NCBI GenBank assembly: GCA_038049695.1
Contig: CP142453.1
Location: 111,262,501 to 111,326,500 of the forward strand
DNA from: Cinnamomum chago
Lineage: Eukaryota > Streptophyta > Magnoliopsida > Laurales > Lauraceae
Reading direction: 5' to 3'
Length of the DNA stretch: 64,000 bases
This document shows, one piece after another, positions 50,032 to 62,100 of this stretch. The notes beneath the pieces are model-generated. The model made no database searches. It was not told where the DNA came from and was given only the letters and a program-made list of their open reading frames with translations. Position numbers and translations under genes: made by a program. The first letter of the stretch is position 1. Every line of letters starts with the position of its first letter.

Positions 50032-51061
50032 ATGGCTAGTCAGCAACACTTCAATGCAGGGGAAAACCATGCCCAGGCCCAGGTGAGATGATGATGATAG
50101 AGATTTTCTGCTGCTTTGGTTGATTTTGGCCACCCAATATCCTTTTTAGTTTCTTTGATTAATTGAGTGATTTGGATGAATGATGAAATGCAGATGAAGA
50201 CAGAACAAACAATGAACTCAGCAAAGGACTCTACAAATGCAGCTGCAGATAAGACAGCGAGTGCAGCCCAGTCTGCCAAGGAGTCTGCTCAAGACTCTAA
50301 TTCTGGATTCCTCCAACAGGTGAAACTGTTTAAAAGTTCCCTCCTTCAATGATCAAACCTTTTTTTTTTATAAGAGAGGTCTCTTTTGTTGGTGTCATTG
50401 GGATTTCTATTGATTTTCAATAGAGTGGACAAATCAAAGGCAGAAATTCCAATACCAAGAAAAAGTTGGTCATTCACCTTAAAAAAAAAAAATGATGCAG
50501 AGAAAAGTATCCAATGGTTAAAATTGAAAAAAATAAAATAAAATTGTGATGTTCCTACATTTTGAGAGAGAACTCCACCAAGTAGTCCTTACATGTGGGG
50601 AAAAAAAACAATTAAGTTGAGGTGAAAAGAATTTTTTCAGGTCACTCTCACTTCCGGCTCTAAATTATATGTTTGTTGAGAACCGCTCCTTACCTAAGTG
50701 GCAATGAGAGTTCAAATCCTGGATATGCCACCTTTCCCACATGTGTAGGCTTTTTTTCCTACGTGTGTGGGCTTCCATTCCCGCATGTGGAGGCTCTCTC
50801 TCATGGGACTGAGCCCCCTTGAGTGGGGTACCCAAAAAATTATATGTTTGTTAATGTCTGTATACTGTTGAGTTAAATGGGCTGGCCCAGCTGACCCATT
50901 TACAAACTCTGTGGGCTAAAAGACAAATAATTTCTCAATCAATGTCACCCACCCATGACCCATTTGATGTTTTCTTACATCCTTTGCAGACTGGCGAGCA
51001 AGTGATGAACATGGCTCAGGGGGCTATGGACAGTGTGAAGAGTGCCATCAACAAGGAATGA
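50032..51061 (+). CDS. Small LEA/KIN-like stress protein, three exons
   Basis: The exons are 50032-50082, 50194-50319 and 50990-51061, with GT-AG introns, giving 82 residues. The protein starts MASQQHFNAGENHAQAQ and ends with TGEQVMNMAQ and then SVKSAINKE. The middle is Ala/Ser/Lys/Gln-rich with repeated AxxSAKxS words (about residues 26-50). There is no Cys, Trp or Pro, and no signal peptide or membrane segment, so it should be a soluble, amphipathic, largely disordered cytosolic protein. This pattern matches the plant KIN1/COR6.6 and short LEA family (FNAGQAxGQxQ start), linked in known members to cold, drought, ABA or seed and pollen development. Intron 2 carries a SINE. The probable poly(A) signal is AATAAA at 51197. 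Which family member it is cannot be told. Confidence 0.88.
50678..50836 (+). mobile_element. tRNA-derived SINE in the LEA-like gene
   Basis: The 159-bp body has a box-A-like TACCTAAGTGGC and a box B, GAGTTCAAATCCTGG. It is flanked by an exact 16-bp duplication AAATTATATGTTTGTT (50662-50677 and 50837-50852). It ends in a short A-rich tail. It sits in intron 2 in the same orientation as the gene and does not touch the splice sites. Confidence 0.85.
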
Positions 51062-51209
51062 GAGAAGATTCAGTGCTTCTATCTTCTCTCTCTCTCTCTT
51101 CCATGCTTGGATTTCTGTTTCTTACAATTTCTTTATATTTTTTCTGTCTTTATCTTTTGAGTGAGATGGAAGATGGTGTGAGAGATATTAAGATGTAATA
51201 AAGCTAATG

Positions 51210-53055
51210 AATAATGAAATGAAAGACATTTTAGCAATATTCCTTGTCAATTACTTTGTGTGCATTGCATTCTCATTTTGTAAGAGGTCATGGTTTCTAA
51301 CAAGAGCATCTCATTTTGTAACCTTTTTCAGGGCCTGCAAGGCATATGGATATGCCAGGGTTAAGTGGTACAAGCCATTGAACAAGAAAGGGTTAAATGC
51401 TCCTTTTGCTTGTTTCTAGGGAGAAAATTTAGCTTAGCTTATATATATCTTTAAAGGAGAAATGATCAGGTCCAGTGGTTCATTATTCTACAGTATAAAT
51501 ATCTTCTTATAACCCAAGGCCTCAGCAGTGCTTACTGTGTTATTGCTGATATGACATATTTTGACAAGGTTCTTTTCAAAAAGCAAAACCCCTTTACATA
51601 TAATGGCACATTCAAAAAATAAAATATCCATTTACACTAAAAACACTGATTAAAAATTCAAATAATACAGATGGAATTGCAAGAGTTCTTGACGTCAAAT
51701 TCACTAAAAAATGCATTGCTTTTGATGTTTTTTCTCATAGAAAAGTATTTGCACCAAACAACAACAAAAAAAAAAAAAAAAAAAGTTTTCTACAGAAAAC
51801 AGATCCTCTTTTATTTTCCGTTTCCGCATACACGGGGTCACACAAATATGCCCTATTAATATTTAATCAATTCAATCCACTCAATACCCTCCTTATCCAA
51901 CAATTTATTTGGAGCAAACATAGTTTACATTTAAGTACAATTGTTGCACTTGACTATATATCATACATTTAACTGTCAATGGAAAGATCATATATATAAG
52001 AGTTCGAATTGAACTCTTTTCATGCAGCAAGCAATGTTTAATCATTCAAAGAATTTTATAGGTTTGTATTAGGTGGGAGAAATGCAAGAATCCAATCCAA
52101 GGGTTGTGGTGGGGACTGAGATTAGAATTAAATTTGAATATGAATAATTTTATAGCTTATTAAGGATGTGTCAATATAGCATGTTCAACATTGTGAAAAT
52201 TTCACAAGGTTTAGTGGGGGACCTGTTCCTCCACCTGAAGAAAACTCCATTTAATGAAGTCCTAGATGCTAGCCAGAGGAAGGCTAATATAATAGGCTAT
52301 ACGCGGAACAAAAGAAAATTGTGAAAATATCTCCTTATATTTCCCTCTTAATTAGTAGTAAAGCACATGGAGCCCATCTTTAAATTGACGGGGTAAGGCG
52401 CTCTTGATATAATGATGATGACGATGACGATGATGATGCTGAAAGATCACTCTACCAATCCTGATCATCTTAGGCAATCAAATGAATAGTAATTATATTT
52501 CATTGTGTTTCGTATTTTCCATAAATTGCACGACTAGGAATCAAACAAGGACATGGGTACATCTTTTCAATGGTAGTTCCCCAGGTGAATCATTATAAGA
52601 TAGATCCAACCTAATATTGAATAAATGACACTGGAAAACAGCCATATAATACAGCCCAACAATATGATGATTCAATATGATAATTTGTGGTCATATATCA
52701 ACACCTATGATGCATGGATACTTCAAAATGGGAAATGCATCGTGTCGTATCGTATCCAATACTTCATTTTTTATTTGTAAAATCTGTATCCCATGCCGTA
52801 TCTGGGCATCATAGATTAACACTATTTTCAAACACTAATTTCTCAAAAATAAGATGGAGTGAAAAAGAATGAAACATGTGAACCGAAGAGGCAAAAAGAA
52901 TATACAAAGGGACTCAGAAAATAAAATACAGACAAAACTTACAATTTCTAGTACATCAAAGAATGACTAATGAAGCAACAGAAGCAGAGGCAAGGGCCTG
53001 CTGTGAATCATCGTGTTGTGTTGCATAAAATTAGCCCATAGGATTGTTCCTGCAT
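51210..53055. other. Spacer between the LEA-like gene and WDR26
   Basis: No gene is seen. The two genes converge here. The stretch has an A-run near 51770, a GATGAT-type run near 52413-52438 that could be another LINE tail, and one family B MITE at 52705. The 3' UTR of WDR26 should lie just below 53056. Confidence 0.55.
52705..52814. mobile_element. hAT-type MITE, family B copy 2
   Basis: This 110-bp element starts CTATGATGCATGGATAC and ends CTGGGCATCATAG. The flanks ATCAACAC (52697-52704) and ATTAACAC (52815-52822) match at 7 of 8 bases. The inside has CGTATCGTATCC, as in copy 1. Confidence 0.85.
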
Positions 53056-55836
53056 TCATGCACTGCCCTCTGCAGGTTTGCTTTTGCTTGCTGCTCCCCA
53101 TATCCGGATAGTGTGATCATCGCTTGCAGATGCCAACATTTGTGGCCTCGACGGGTTCCAGCTAACACAGTTTACTGTCATTGTGTGGCCTGGCAAAACC
53201 TCAAGAAGACGGCAGCTTTGACGGTGCCAGATGTATATCTGTTATGATGTAAAAATGGTAACGACCATCACCATCCACAGCGAACATGCATAGATAGGAC
53301 ATACATGCATGCATCTTTCACATACCTAGAGAAAACTTTATTACTAATGAATACAAATACCAAACAAATTTTCATTTGTCCATGGAAGTGTAAGGTGGTA
53401 AAAAGTCATTTGAAGTTTGAACCCCTAATTATTTTCTTTACATCCGAAGAAGTTCTCAAGGTAAACATCAGAAAGGGAAAAATCCATAATTTCTGGGCAG
53501 AGAAATGGATGCAGGACGCCATATAAATGTACCAAATACAGGAACAACTTCGCTGATAGTATTTATTAAAAAACCGTGAGGGGGAAATGAAACACCATAT
53601 GCATTCATGAGCAGATTCAGTTTCCTAGCAACCAAGCTAAAACTGAATCTTAATTCGGGTTGAATGAATCTCAAGAGTAGTTGCACCACTGAGGACAAAG
53701 TTTGATCCCAGCTTACACATCATAACTTTGAAGAAAACTGTGTTTGAGGTGAAATGTCAGCATAAATCCATGAGTTTCAAATTTTAATTTATTTCTTCAG
53801 AACCAAAGAAAATAACAATAAAAAATCCTACAAATTTGCATAGATATTGTTGAGGGGAAAAAAAGGTAACAGCAAAGGATTGACATCATTTGTGAATGTA
53901 ATAGAGGGAATAATTTCATAATGTTTTAAAAGGACATGATTCTTAAGCATACACAATGCCTATATATGTAACTGAACAAAAGCAATTCAAATAGTGAAGG
54001 CCCCCTCCTGGATTGGGTCCAAAAGTGGGGAAAATGGAATGATTGGTTCTAAGTGCAGGAGTGTGGGGTGGCACAAGTCTGGATTTGAAGTGCACTGTTG
54101 GGGCCCTTTTTTCACATACATTCCTAGCATATTTTGATAAAATTGTTGCTCATCAACGGTGCCAATGGTTCAAATTCAGCAAATCACCAACATCATCAAA
54201 TGGAATAAAAAAATTATCCTTTCCTTTTAAATGATTATCGGCCAATCCATCTTTGATGGACCTAAAGAAAAACCAAAGAATTCCATTTTTAAGGCTAGGC
54301 TCCACCATGCTGGGACCATGAGGTCGACAGTATGGACTGAAGTACATGTATGCTACAAAATGCAGTGATTGGAAGTGCAGGGGCCATCATGCTTGGTCAA
54401 AATAGAAGAGTTTTACTTACAGAAATTGTAGGTTGTAGAAGCAGATGTATCAACTGCAGACCCACTAGAAAAAAAGTCATAGGGTCTTGTATCATGATGT
54501 GAACAATGTCCAGACCTATGATGCACGGATACTTCAAAATGGGCAACGTATTGTGTTGTCTCATATCTGATACTTCACTTTTTATGTGTAAAACCTTGTG
54601 TCCTTGCCGTGGCCATCACGTGTCCTTGCCGTATCCGGGCATCATAGGTCCAGGCACATCCACTTCATTTACAAGTGGCCCTTACGGTTTGGTGATCTAG
54701 AGTCTAGACAGTTGATATGCCTGAGACTCGCCGAAAATATGGTCAACTAGAGGATTGTAGCCATCTAATATTTCACCATCATTTCTGGGCCTTCTCTCTG
54801 TTTTTAACCGTCTACTTCCACAACATCATTGGAAGTTGGAACATTCCAAGCAGGAAGATTTATGCAAAATCTCCCACCTAAAGTGGAAGTCCATAAGGCC
54901 TGTCAGACCAACACTCTAAATCACGAACCATGGGCCCTGTTCTATGGATTGGGGGGCCTAAGGTTACCATGCTAATGCATCAAGAGCTTATGATTGCTCA
55001 GGACATAATAACACGCTCGTCATATTAGAAAATAGGTAATTAAAAAAAATGGAGAAAATTCCTAGTCCAACAAGGCAAGGAGCAAAACTCAGTTTCAAAC
55101 ACATCAAAAAGTTGAATAATGTTCTATATCTCCTAGACACCAGGAGTTGATTTAATAAGCACTAGCAAGAAAACTAAATGGAATATCAACAAAAGAATAC
55201 CTGTGAATTTTCACTACCACTGGCAATAAATGCACAGTTCAAACCGCCAAAGCAGGATCGTATCACATACTTCCGTTGCTTGTGGCCTGTGTATTTCAAC
55301 GGTGATTCCCATGTTCTAGTGACATCCCACATATGAATCTCTTCGCTATGGAGGTTGACAATCAGAAACTGACCATCCTTGGAAACAGAAAGTGAAGTGA
55401 TGGGGACCTTCTCTGAAATAATCCTTTCAGTCCTTGTCCGGAAGTTGTATATCTGAATGTCTTTATCAGCACAAATACTGATTAGAAGCTCCCCATTAGG
55501 TGTAACAGCTAGGTCAGAGACCTTGGGCATCCTTGCTCCCTTCCAAGCATCCAGCTCGTTGCCTTCAAGGTCCCACGTGTAGATGCACTTGACCGGATCA
55601 CTGCTGCAACAGATTAGTCGTTTAGAGTCAGGGAACCACGCACAGGAGCTAACAATAGGGCTCTGCTTTCCAAATGTGTGCTTGCATGTGCCTGTCTCTA
55701 CATCCCATAACTTGAGGACTTCATTGCTGCCGCAAGTGAGTAGCATCGTGTCATCAGGGCTCCATGCTACAAAGGAAACTGGATTCTCGTGGCTGCGTAG
55801 AGTGTGCTTCAATGACACAATGCCATCTTTGGAAAC
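53056..55836 (-). CDS. WDR26: WDR26-type WD40 protein, last two exons (5' part missing)
   Basis: The visible exons are 55836-55201 and 53238-53056, joined GT-AG and in phase, giving the last 272 residues. At least six WD units can be read: [49 protein letters not shown] and [15 protein letters not shown] and MLASASDD near the end, and [16 protein letters not shown] near the start, are typical of WDR26, the GID7-like partner of the CTLH E3 ligase and a RanBPM binder in plants. The N-terminal LisH-CTLH region and the first WD unit should lie upstream, but I find them nowhere to the right in this window. They are probably beyond 64000, with a large TE-filled intron between. A broken gene is possible. 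The intron 53239-55200 holds a family B MITE. Confidence 0.88.
54516..54647. mobile_element. hAT-type MITE, family B copy 3
   Basis: This 132-bp element starts CTATGATGCACGGATAC and ends CCGGGCATCATAG. The flanks GTCCAGAC (54508-54515) and GTCCAGGC (54648-54655) match at 7 of 8 bases. Inside is a short duplication of TGTCCTTGCCGT. It lies in the WDR26 intron. Confidence 0.86.
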
Positions 55837-57417
55837 CTAATTAATTCAAGCGATAGAACAAGAAAATAAAGACCATAAAGCCAGTAATTTCTCAAGTAAT
55901 TAACTACAACTTTTGTATTAATTAAAAGTACAGGCAAGCACTAAAGTTCGGAAGAGGAAATCTGGTCTAACATGCAACACAATTCAACAGATTCTCCTTT
56001 GCTAGGATCTCTGCAATCATATTAGCCTTTCTATAACACGATTTTAAAAAAACTGTTTCCTTTAGAGTCGCAGTATTATTTATAAAATGAAAAAGGATAA
56101 ATATACAGATGAAACACCCCATCAAGATAAAGCCAAAAACAAACAAGATTTTCTACAAATAAACAACCAAATCTCATTGGTTCTAGCATGCAATGTTGCA
56201 AGCAATCAACCACTTAAAGCACCTCTCTCTACAGGCATGTCTAAACTTGACCTCCATGTCTAAAGCACTTAGCTCCATGTCACCCGATTCAGACACCATG
56301 TAGCATGGGCACTTCATAACATTTTGAGCCCACAAAAGAGCCACCTTTGAGGCTGTCTCCAAAAATAAAGGGCCACAAAAGGAAGATTGGGAGAGTTCAA
56401 AGCTTGCCTTAAGATTAGAGCTTCCACTGGATTGGAGTTTGTAAGCCCAACTGACACCGAAAAAGCCAAGCATGTCCTAAGTTTTGAGAGTAAGGATACC
56501 ACCCATCGCCGATATCTTTGGTTATGAAGTAGCACTCATCCACATAGCACTTCCACCAACAAGGTGGCAGCCCACTTTGGCGATTTCTGTAAGATTCGAA
56601 CTAAGGCATAGAACGAAGTATCCCTAATTTACTAAAAGATGCCACGGATTTCCGGCATTTGGAATAACCATGATCGACAACCTATTATACCCGGATACTT
56701 CAAAATAAAATAAAAAGGGAATTTATAGAGGATCAGATGATAATCCTACATTCTTGCCTATCAGAGATCCTAGAATCAAGTGAGTTGCTCTCGAATCTTC
56801 TTTCCTCCACTTTATACATTACATGCAAATCAGCCATCTTACTAGATCCAGAAAAACGTCTTATGATTTTCTAAACTAAAGAATTTAGAATTAGGAAATT
56901 TCCCAACTCATACATGCACACACCAGGATTTGATTTCCTTGCATTGTTTCACAGGTATAAATCCCCAGAGGTCTTGAGCTTGCAAAGAAAGTTTGAGTTC
57001 AAGATCAGAATTTGTCCCCTCTTAGCATTAAAATGCTTAAAGCAACGAAACATTCCATTGCCTGAATGCCCATATTTCTTGGTACCACTCCCTAAAAGTC
57101 TCTCCAAGGCTTCGCCGAGAAAGGTATTCTGTTAAGCCAAAATCAGAAATTTAAACAAAATCTAAAAGGGAAACAAGTTAGTTAGGCAGACTTAAAGCAA
57201 CACAACAAAGAGGGATCAGAATATCCCATCAACTCTGGACCCTCTCCCTTTCAGAACCACCTTCATTGCACCACTTCAATAAGCCCCCCTCCCTATAACC
57301 AGAGTATAACAAGAAGGATGGGGTTTTGAGGTTAGGCTGGGGTCGCTGGAGGCGCACGGTGGCACGGGGGGCCTTTCTAACAAGGAAACAAAATAATCTC
57401 AATTTTACAACAAATTC
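55837..57417. other. Probable WDR26 intron, left of the hAT insertion
   Basis: I looked here on the minus strand for the missing WDR26 exons and saw none. At 56682-56705 there is CCTATTATACCCGGATACTT, one end of a family B MITE without its partner end. Otherwise the sequence is unremarkable. Confidence 0.45.
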
Positions 57418-57439
57418 ATTCTGATCATAGATGAAAATA

Positions 57440-57620
57440 TCGGCCGATACGAAGCATATCGGCCGATATATCGGCCGTATCGGCCAAGGCCGATACGATA
57501 AATGGATTTTATCGGCGATACATATGTATCGCACCCGTATCGGCCGATACGGGAGCGTATCGGCCCGTATCGGGCGATACTTTAGTGTATCGGCCGATAC
57601 GGGCCGATACGTACCGTATC
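57440..57620. repeat. Left subterminal CGGCCGATA array
   Basis: CGGCCGATA or its inverse TATCGGCCG occurs about ten times, whole or with one change, in both orientations, in about 180 bases directly inside the left end of the hAT element. The open frames here, rich in Arg-Tyr-Arg-Pro-Ile, are by-products of this repeat. Confidence 0.9.
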
Positions 57621-57628
57621 GACCCATA

Positions 57629-57655
57629 CACGTGGGGGGGGTATAAAACCCCCCC
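57629..57655 (+). promoter_or_regulatory. Transposase promoter: G-box and TATA box between G- and C-runs
   Basis: CACGTG at 57629-57634 runs into eight G, then TATAAAA (57642-57648), then seven C. It lies at the inner edge of the subterminal array and upstream of the leader exon, so it is the likely transposase promoter. The G-run and C-run could pair and place the TATA box in a loop. Confidence 0.65.
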
Positions 57656-57846
57656 TTTTGGACTTTTTAGGGTTTTTTACCCTTCCCTTTGTTCTCTTCC
57701 CCTCTATAGTTTCCATTTTCACTTCTTTGTGGTCCCAAATGTCTCCCAAATCCCTCTCTTCAAGATATTTTGCCACCAAATCACCAACAAACCATTATTG
57801 AAAGAGATCTAGAGATTCAAAAGTCAAAACAAGATTCTTCATTAAG

Positions 57847-59109
57847 GTATATGTGCTTTATTTTTTCAACTTTTGACATGATCATTTCATTTATCACTCT
57901 CTAACTACTATGAATCACAACATAATGGCATCATTGTGTTGTTTTATTGTAGATCCATGCTTCCTTTTGATCGTACATGCATATCTTTTGTTTTTTTTTT
58001 ATATATTGTTATTTTTATTTTCGGATTTATGTTATTTAAAAAAAAAAAAATATTATCACTTATGGAAAACTCATGAAACAACTTGAAAATAGCTTCATAT
58101 TGTTAGATCTATGTTTCCCATACATCAAATCAACACATTTTGAATGTTTATTGATTTTTCTCTATTTTTCATTTTCGGATTTATTTATTTTTTGAAAAAA
58201 AAAATGTGAATACTCATGGACAACCCATGAAACCACTTGGAAATTGTTTGTAAATGATAGATCTATGTTTCCCATAGATCAATCCATCACATTTTGAATT
58301 TTTATTGATTTTTCTCTATTTTTTATTTTCGGATTTATTTATTTTTTGAAAAAAAAAATGTGAATATTCATGGACAACCCATGAAACCACTTGGAAATTG
58401 CTTGTAAATGATAGATCTATGTTTCCCATAGATCAAATCAACACATTTTGAATGTTTATTGATTTTTCTCTATTTTTTATTTTCGGATTTATTTATTTTT
58501 TGAAAAAAAAAATGTGAATATTCATGGACAACCCATGAAACCACTTGGAAATTGCTTGTAAATGATAGATCTATGTTTCCCATAGATCAATCCATCACAT
58601 TTTGAATTTTTATTGCTTTTTCTCTACTTTTTATTTTCGGATTTATTTATTTTTTGAAAAAAAAAATGTGAATATTCATGGACAACCCATGAAACCACTT
58701 GGAAATTGCTTGTAAATGATAGATCTATGTTTCCCATAGATCAATCCATCACATTTTGAATTTTTATTGCTTTTTCTCTATTTTTTATTTTCGGATTTAT
58801 TTATTTTTTGAAAAAAAAAATGTGAATATTCATGGACAACCCATGAAACCACTTGGAAATTGATTGTAAATGATAGATCTATGTTTCCCATAGATCAATC
58901 CATCACATTTTGAATGTTTATTGATTTTTATCTATTTTTTTATTTTCGGATTTATTTATTTTTTAAAATAAAAATAATTTTTAATATTTGAATACCAATC
59001 AAATGTCTTGAAAATGGTTCCTATATTTGTGATATAAGTTTCCTCTAACATGTTTCTTTGTTTTTTTTAATTTTTAACATACTAGTATACTACTTGTTTT
59101 TATTTATAG
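57847..59109 (+). other. Probable leader intron of the transposase gene
   Basis: TTAAG|GTATAT at 57846/57847 and TTTATAG|GCAGAG at 59109/59110 would remove most of the AT-rich leader and leave the ATG at 59163 in the next exon. The 154-bp repeats fall entirely within it. Inferred from splice signals. Confidence 0.6.
58016..58980. repeat. Tandem array of 154-bp units inside the hAT element
   Basis: The marker TTTTCGGATTTAT recurs at about 58022, 58176, 58330, 58484, 58638, 58792 and 58947, a spacing of 154 bases (155 for the last), so there are about six units. The inner units are nearly identical and the first and last are more divergent. Each unit has a near-palindrome GATCTATG-TTTC-CCATAGATC and CATGGACAACCCATG, plus an A-run. 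Confidence 0.95.
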
Positions 59110-59162
59110 GCAGAGCCAGGTATTCAATTTCAGTCCATCTGTCTGCCATTTGATAAGTGAAA

Positions 59163-62100
59163 ATGCCTCGTGATATTGATCCCGCATGGAGCTTTGGTGA
59201 TGCAGTTGAGAATAATAGGTTGAAAATCAAATGCAAGTTCTGTGGAAGAGTGACCCATGGGGGCATTACAAGATTCAAACACCACTTGGGCCACATATCT
59301 GGCAATGTTGCTGGCTGTACCGAAGTACCGAGGGAAGTAAGGGAACAAATGAAAGCTTTGCTTGGCCAAAACAAAGCTAGAAAAGTAGAGATAAAAGAAA
59401 AGAAGCGGCAAGATGTTGATGCTGCCCGTTATGATGTATTTGGGGATGAATATTTTGATGAGGAGGAAGATGCACAGATGGAGGCTGCACGCCGAGAGTC
59501 TTTGATGAGTCAACAAGAAGAATATGAACGTCGTGCATTTGCTGGAAGCAAATATTATGATGCAGGGGGCTCATCATCTACTGTGCCAAGCAGGGGCAAG
59601 GGCTTTACGGGGTCCATACGTAGGGCATTTAGCACCCGGGAACGGGATGCTGATGTAGAAATTATCTCTACAAGAAGAGCAGTTTCTCCCCCTGTTGATC
59701 CTCTAGCACATAGAAAAGAGGGAGCTAAACAACCAAAAATATCAAGTGTTATGAAAGGGGTAATGAAGGCTGCAAGAGATAGATTGGCCAAAGCTACAGC
59801 AAAATGGCTAATTCACAAGAACATACCACCTACAGCAATAGATTCCCCATACTTCCAGACTATTCTTGATGTTGCCGCCGAAGCTGGGCGGGGTATACAG
59901 GCGCCCTCCGTATATGATGTGGGCACTAAATATCTTGAAGAAGAATTTAAAGAAATAAAGGCTTGGGTGGAAAAATTTAGACCCATGTGGCAACAAAATG
60001 GTGTTACCATCATGTGTGACGGGTGGACCAGCGGCACCCAAACACAATTAATAAACTTTTTGGTGTATTCAGTCGCTGGGACCGTCTTTGTGAAGTCCAT
60101 TGATGCATCTGAACATAGACGGACAGCCACATATATATATACTCTTATGGATAAAGTTGTAGAGAGTGTGGGAGAGGAGTATATTGTACAGATTGTTACA
60201 GATAATGGCGCCAATTTCAAGGCAGCAGGTTTGCAATTAATGAAGAAGAGGACCCATTTATTCTGGACCCCATGTGCAGCACACTGCGTAGATCTCATCT
60301 TGGAAGAGATTGGAAGGAAGACAAAAGTGGCTTCATTGATCAAGGCATGCAGAGGAATTACAAGATTTATATATGATCATTCATGGGTGTTAAGCTTGAT
60401 GAAAAGATATACAAATAACCATGCCTTGCTGCGTCCAGGATTAACAAGGTTTGCAACCCATTTTCTGGCTATGGAAAGCCTTGTAAAGTTTAGAACGGAG
60501 CTCATTCAGATGTTTGCATCAGAAGAATGGCTTCGTTCGAGATGGGGCAATGCAACTAGTGGTCCGGAGTTTGAAGTCCCAAACCTGATGAGGGACAATA
60601 AATTTTGGAAGAAAGTAAAGAAGATATTAAAGGTTTTTGAGCCTTTAGTTAAAGTGTTGCGGCTTGTAGATGGTGATGACAAGCCGACAATGGGCTTTAT
60701 ATATGAAGCAATGGATCGGGCAAAGCAATCCATCATGGAAAATGTTAGATATCACGAAAAATATATAAAGATTATTGATGCCCGTTGGAACGATCAGTTG
60801 CACCATCCATTGCATGCCGCAGGTAATTAATATATATCTTTGAATTTGATACTTTTTTGTTTTCCTAACTAATGTATTTATTATCTTGCTTGCTCACAGT
60901 ACATTCTACATATTTATAATGTAGGTTATTTTTTGAATCCCGAATTCTATTACCGCAATGTCGAACAACACACCGAAGCAATAGATACGGACTTGCGGGT
61001 AGGATTACGGGAGGTGTTGAAGAAATTGTTAGGTCGAGATGATCAAGTTGAGGCCATACAAGAGGTGAGTGGGTGGTTACTTAAGAGAATTTAATTATGT
61101 TGTAGGGGTTTACTGACTTGTATCTAATTTTCACATTGTAGATATCTATCTATACACAAAGGAGAGGAACCTTTGCCGACCCTCTTGTGATACGATCGAT
61201 TGGAAAGATGTCACCTGGTATGACTATGAACAAAAGACATATCCACATTGCAGATATCTTGTGATACGATCTAATTTTCTTTATTTATTTTTTGCATTTC
61301 AGCTGATTGGTGGATGAATTATGGGGAGAGTGCTCCACATCTAAGGAGTGCGGCTATTCGCATCCTTAGTCAAACTACAACATCTTCCAACTGTGAAAGA
61401 AATTGGAGCACTTTCTCTTTGATCCACACGAAGGTCAGGAATCGGCTTACCATGCAAAAACTCAACAAGCTTGTGTATTGTCATTACAATCTGAAGTTGA
61501 GACACAGAATTAGGGAGAGAAGGGTAAGGGATAGTTCTGATTATTGTCCCATTAATTTGGATCACATATTTAGAGAGGACGATCCCTTACTCCCATGGTT
61601 AGCCGAGATAGAGGATCCACTGTTAGATTCAGATCCGGGGTTTCAGGAAACGGTTCAAGAGTTGATAGGTGAGGACATGGGTGAGGCACCTGCAGCTGCA
61701 AAAGGTCAGCCACCTCAGGGAGAAGGTACCAGTAGTAGGACTAGGAGGAGTGGGAAAGAACCTGCTTCTGAGAAAGCTAGTTCTACCACAGTCTCTTCAA
61801 GTAGCCATGGTGGAGGAGATGGAGGAGGAGACAGTGGGACAGGTGGTACTAGTGAATACTATCAACATGATGAAGACGATGTCATTCCTGTAGAGGAAGT
61901 ACATGAGTTACCTCCATCTGGAAGATTTGATCCAAGCCGTGGTTATCAACGGCGCCGAAGAGATTCACCACCTGGGGCTGGAGGTAGTACTCAGCAAGGA
62001 AATATGGGTGGAGATTTTGGAGGACAACAAGCGGCACCATGGACTGATTCATGGAACCCTAGTTACGGTGGACAAGGACCCTCACACTCACAGTATTTTG

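Noticed and set aside
56183..56535. Minus-strand open frames as possible WDR26 exons
   Set aside because: The translated sequence has no LisH, CTLH or WD features and no matching splice phase.
57229..57812. Overlapping open frames on both strands, rich in Arg, Tyr, Pro, Ile
   Set aside because: They are translations of the CGGCCGATA subterminal repeats of the hAT element and of its leader; no domain and no codon signal.
58016..58980. Regularly spaced repeats that could suggest a CRISPR array
   Set aside because: The whole 154-bp unit repeats, with no unique spacers, in a plant transposon; it is a tandem minisatellite.
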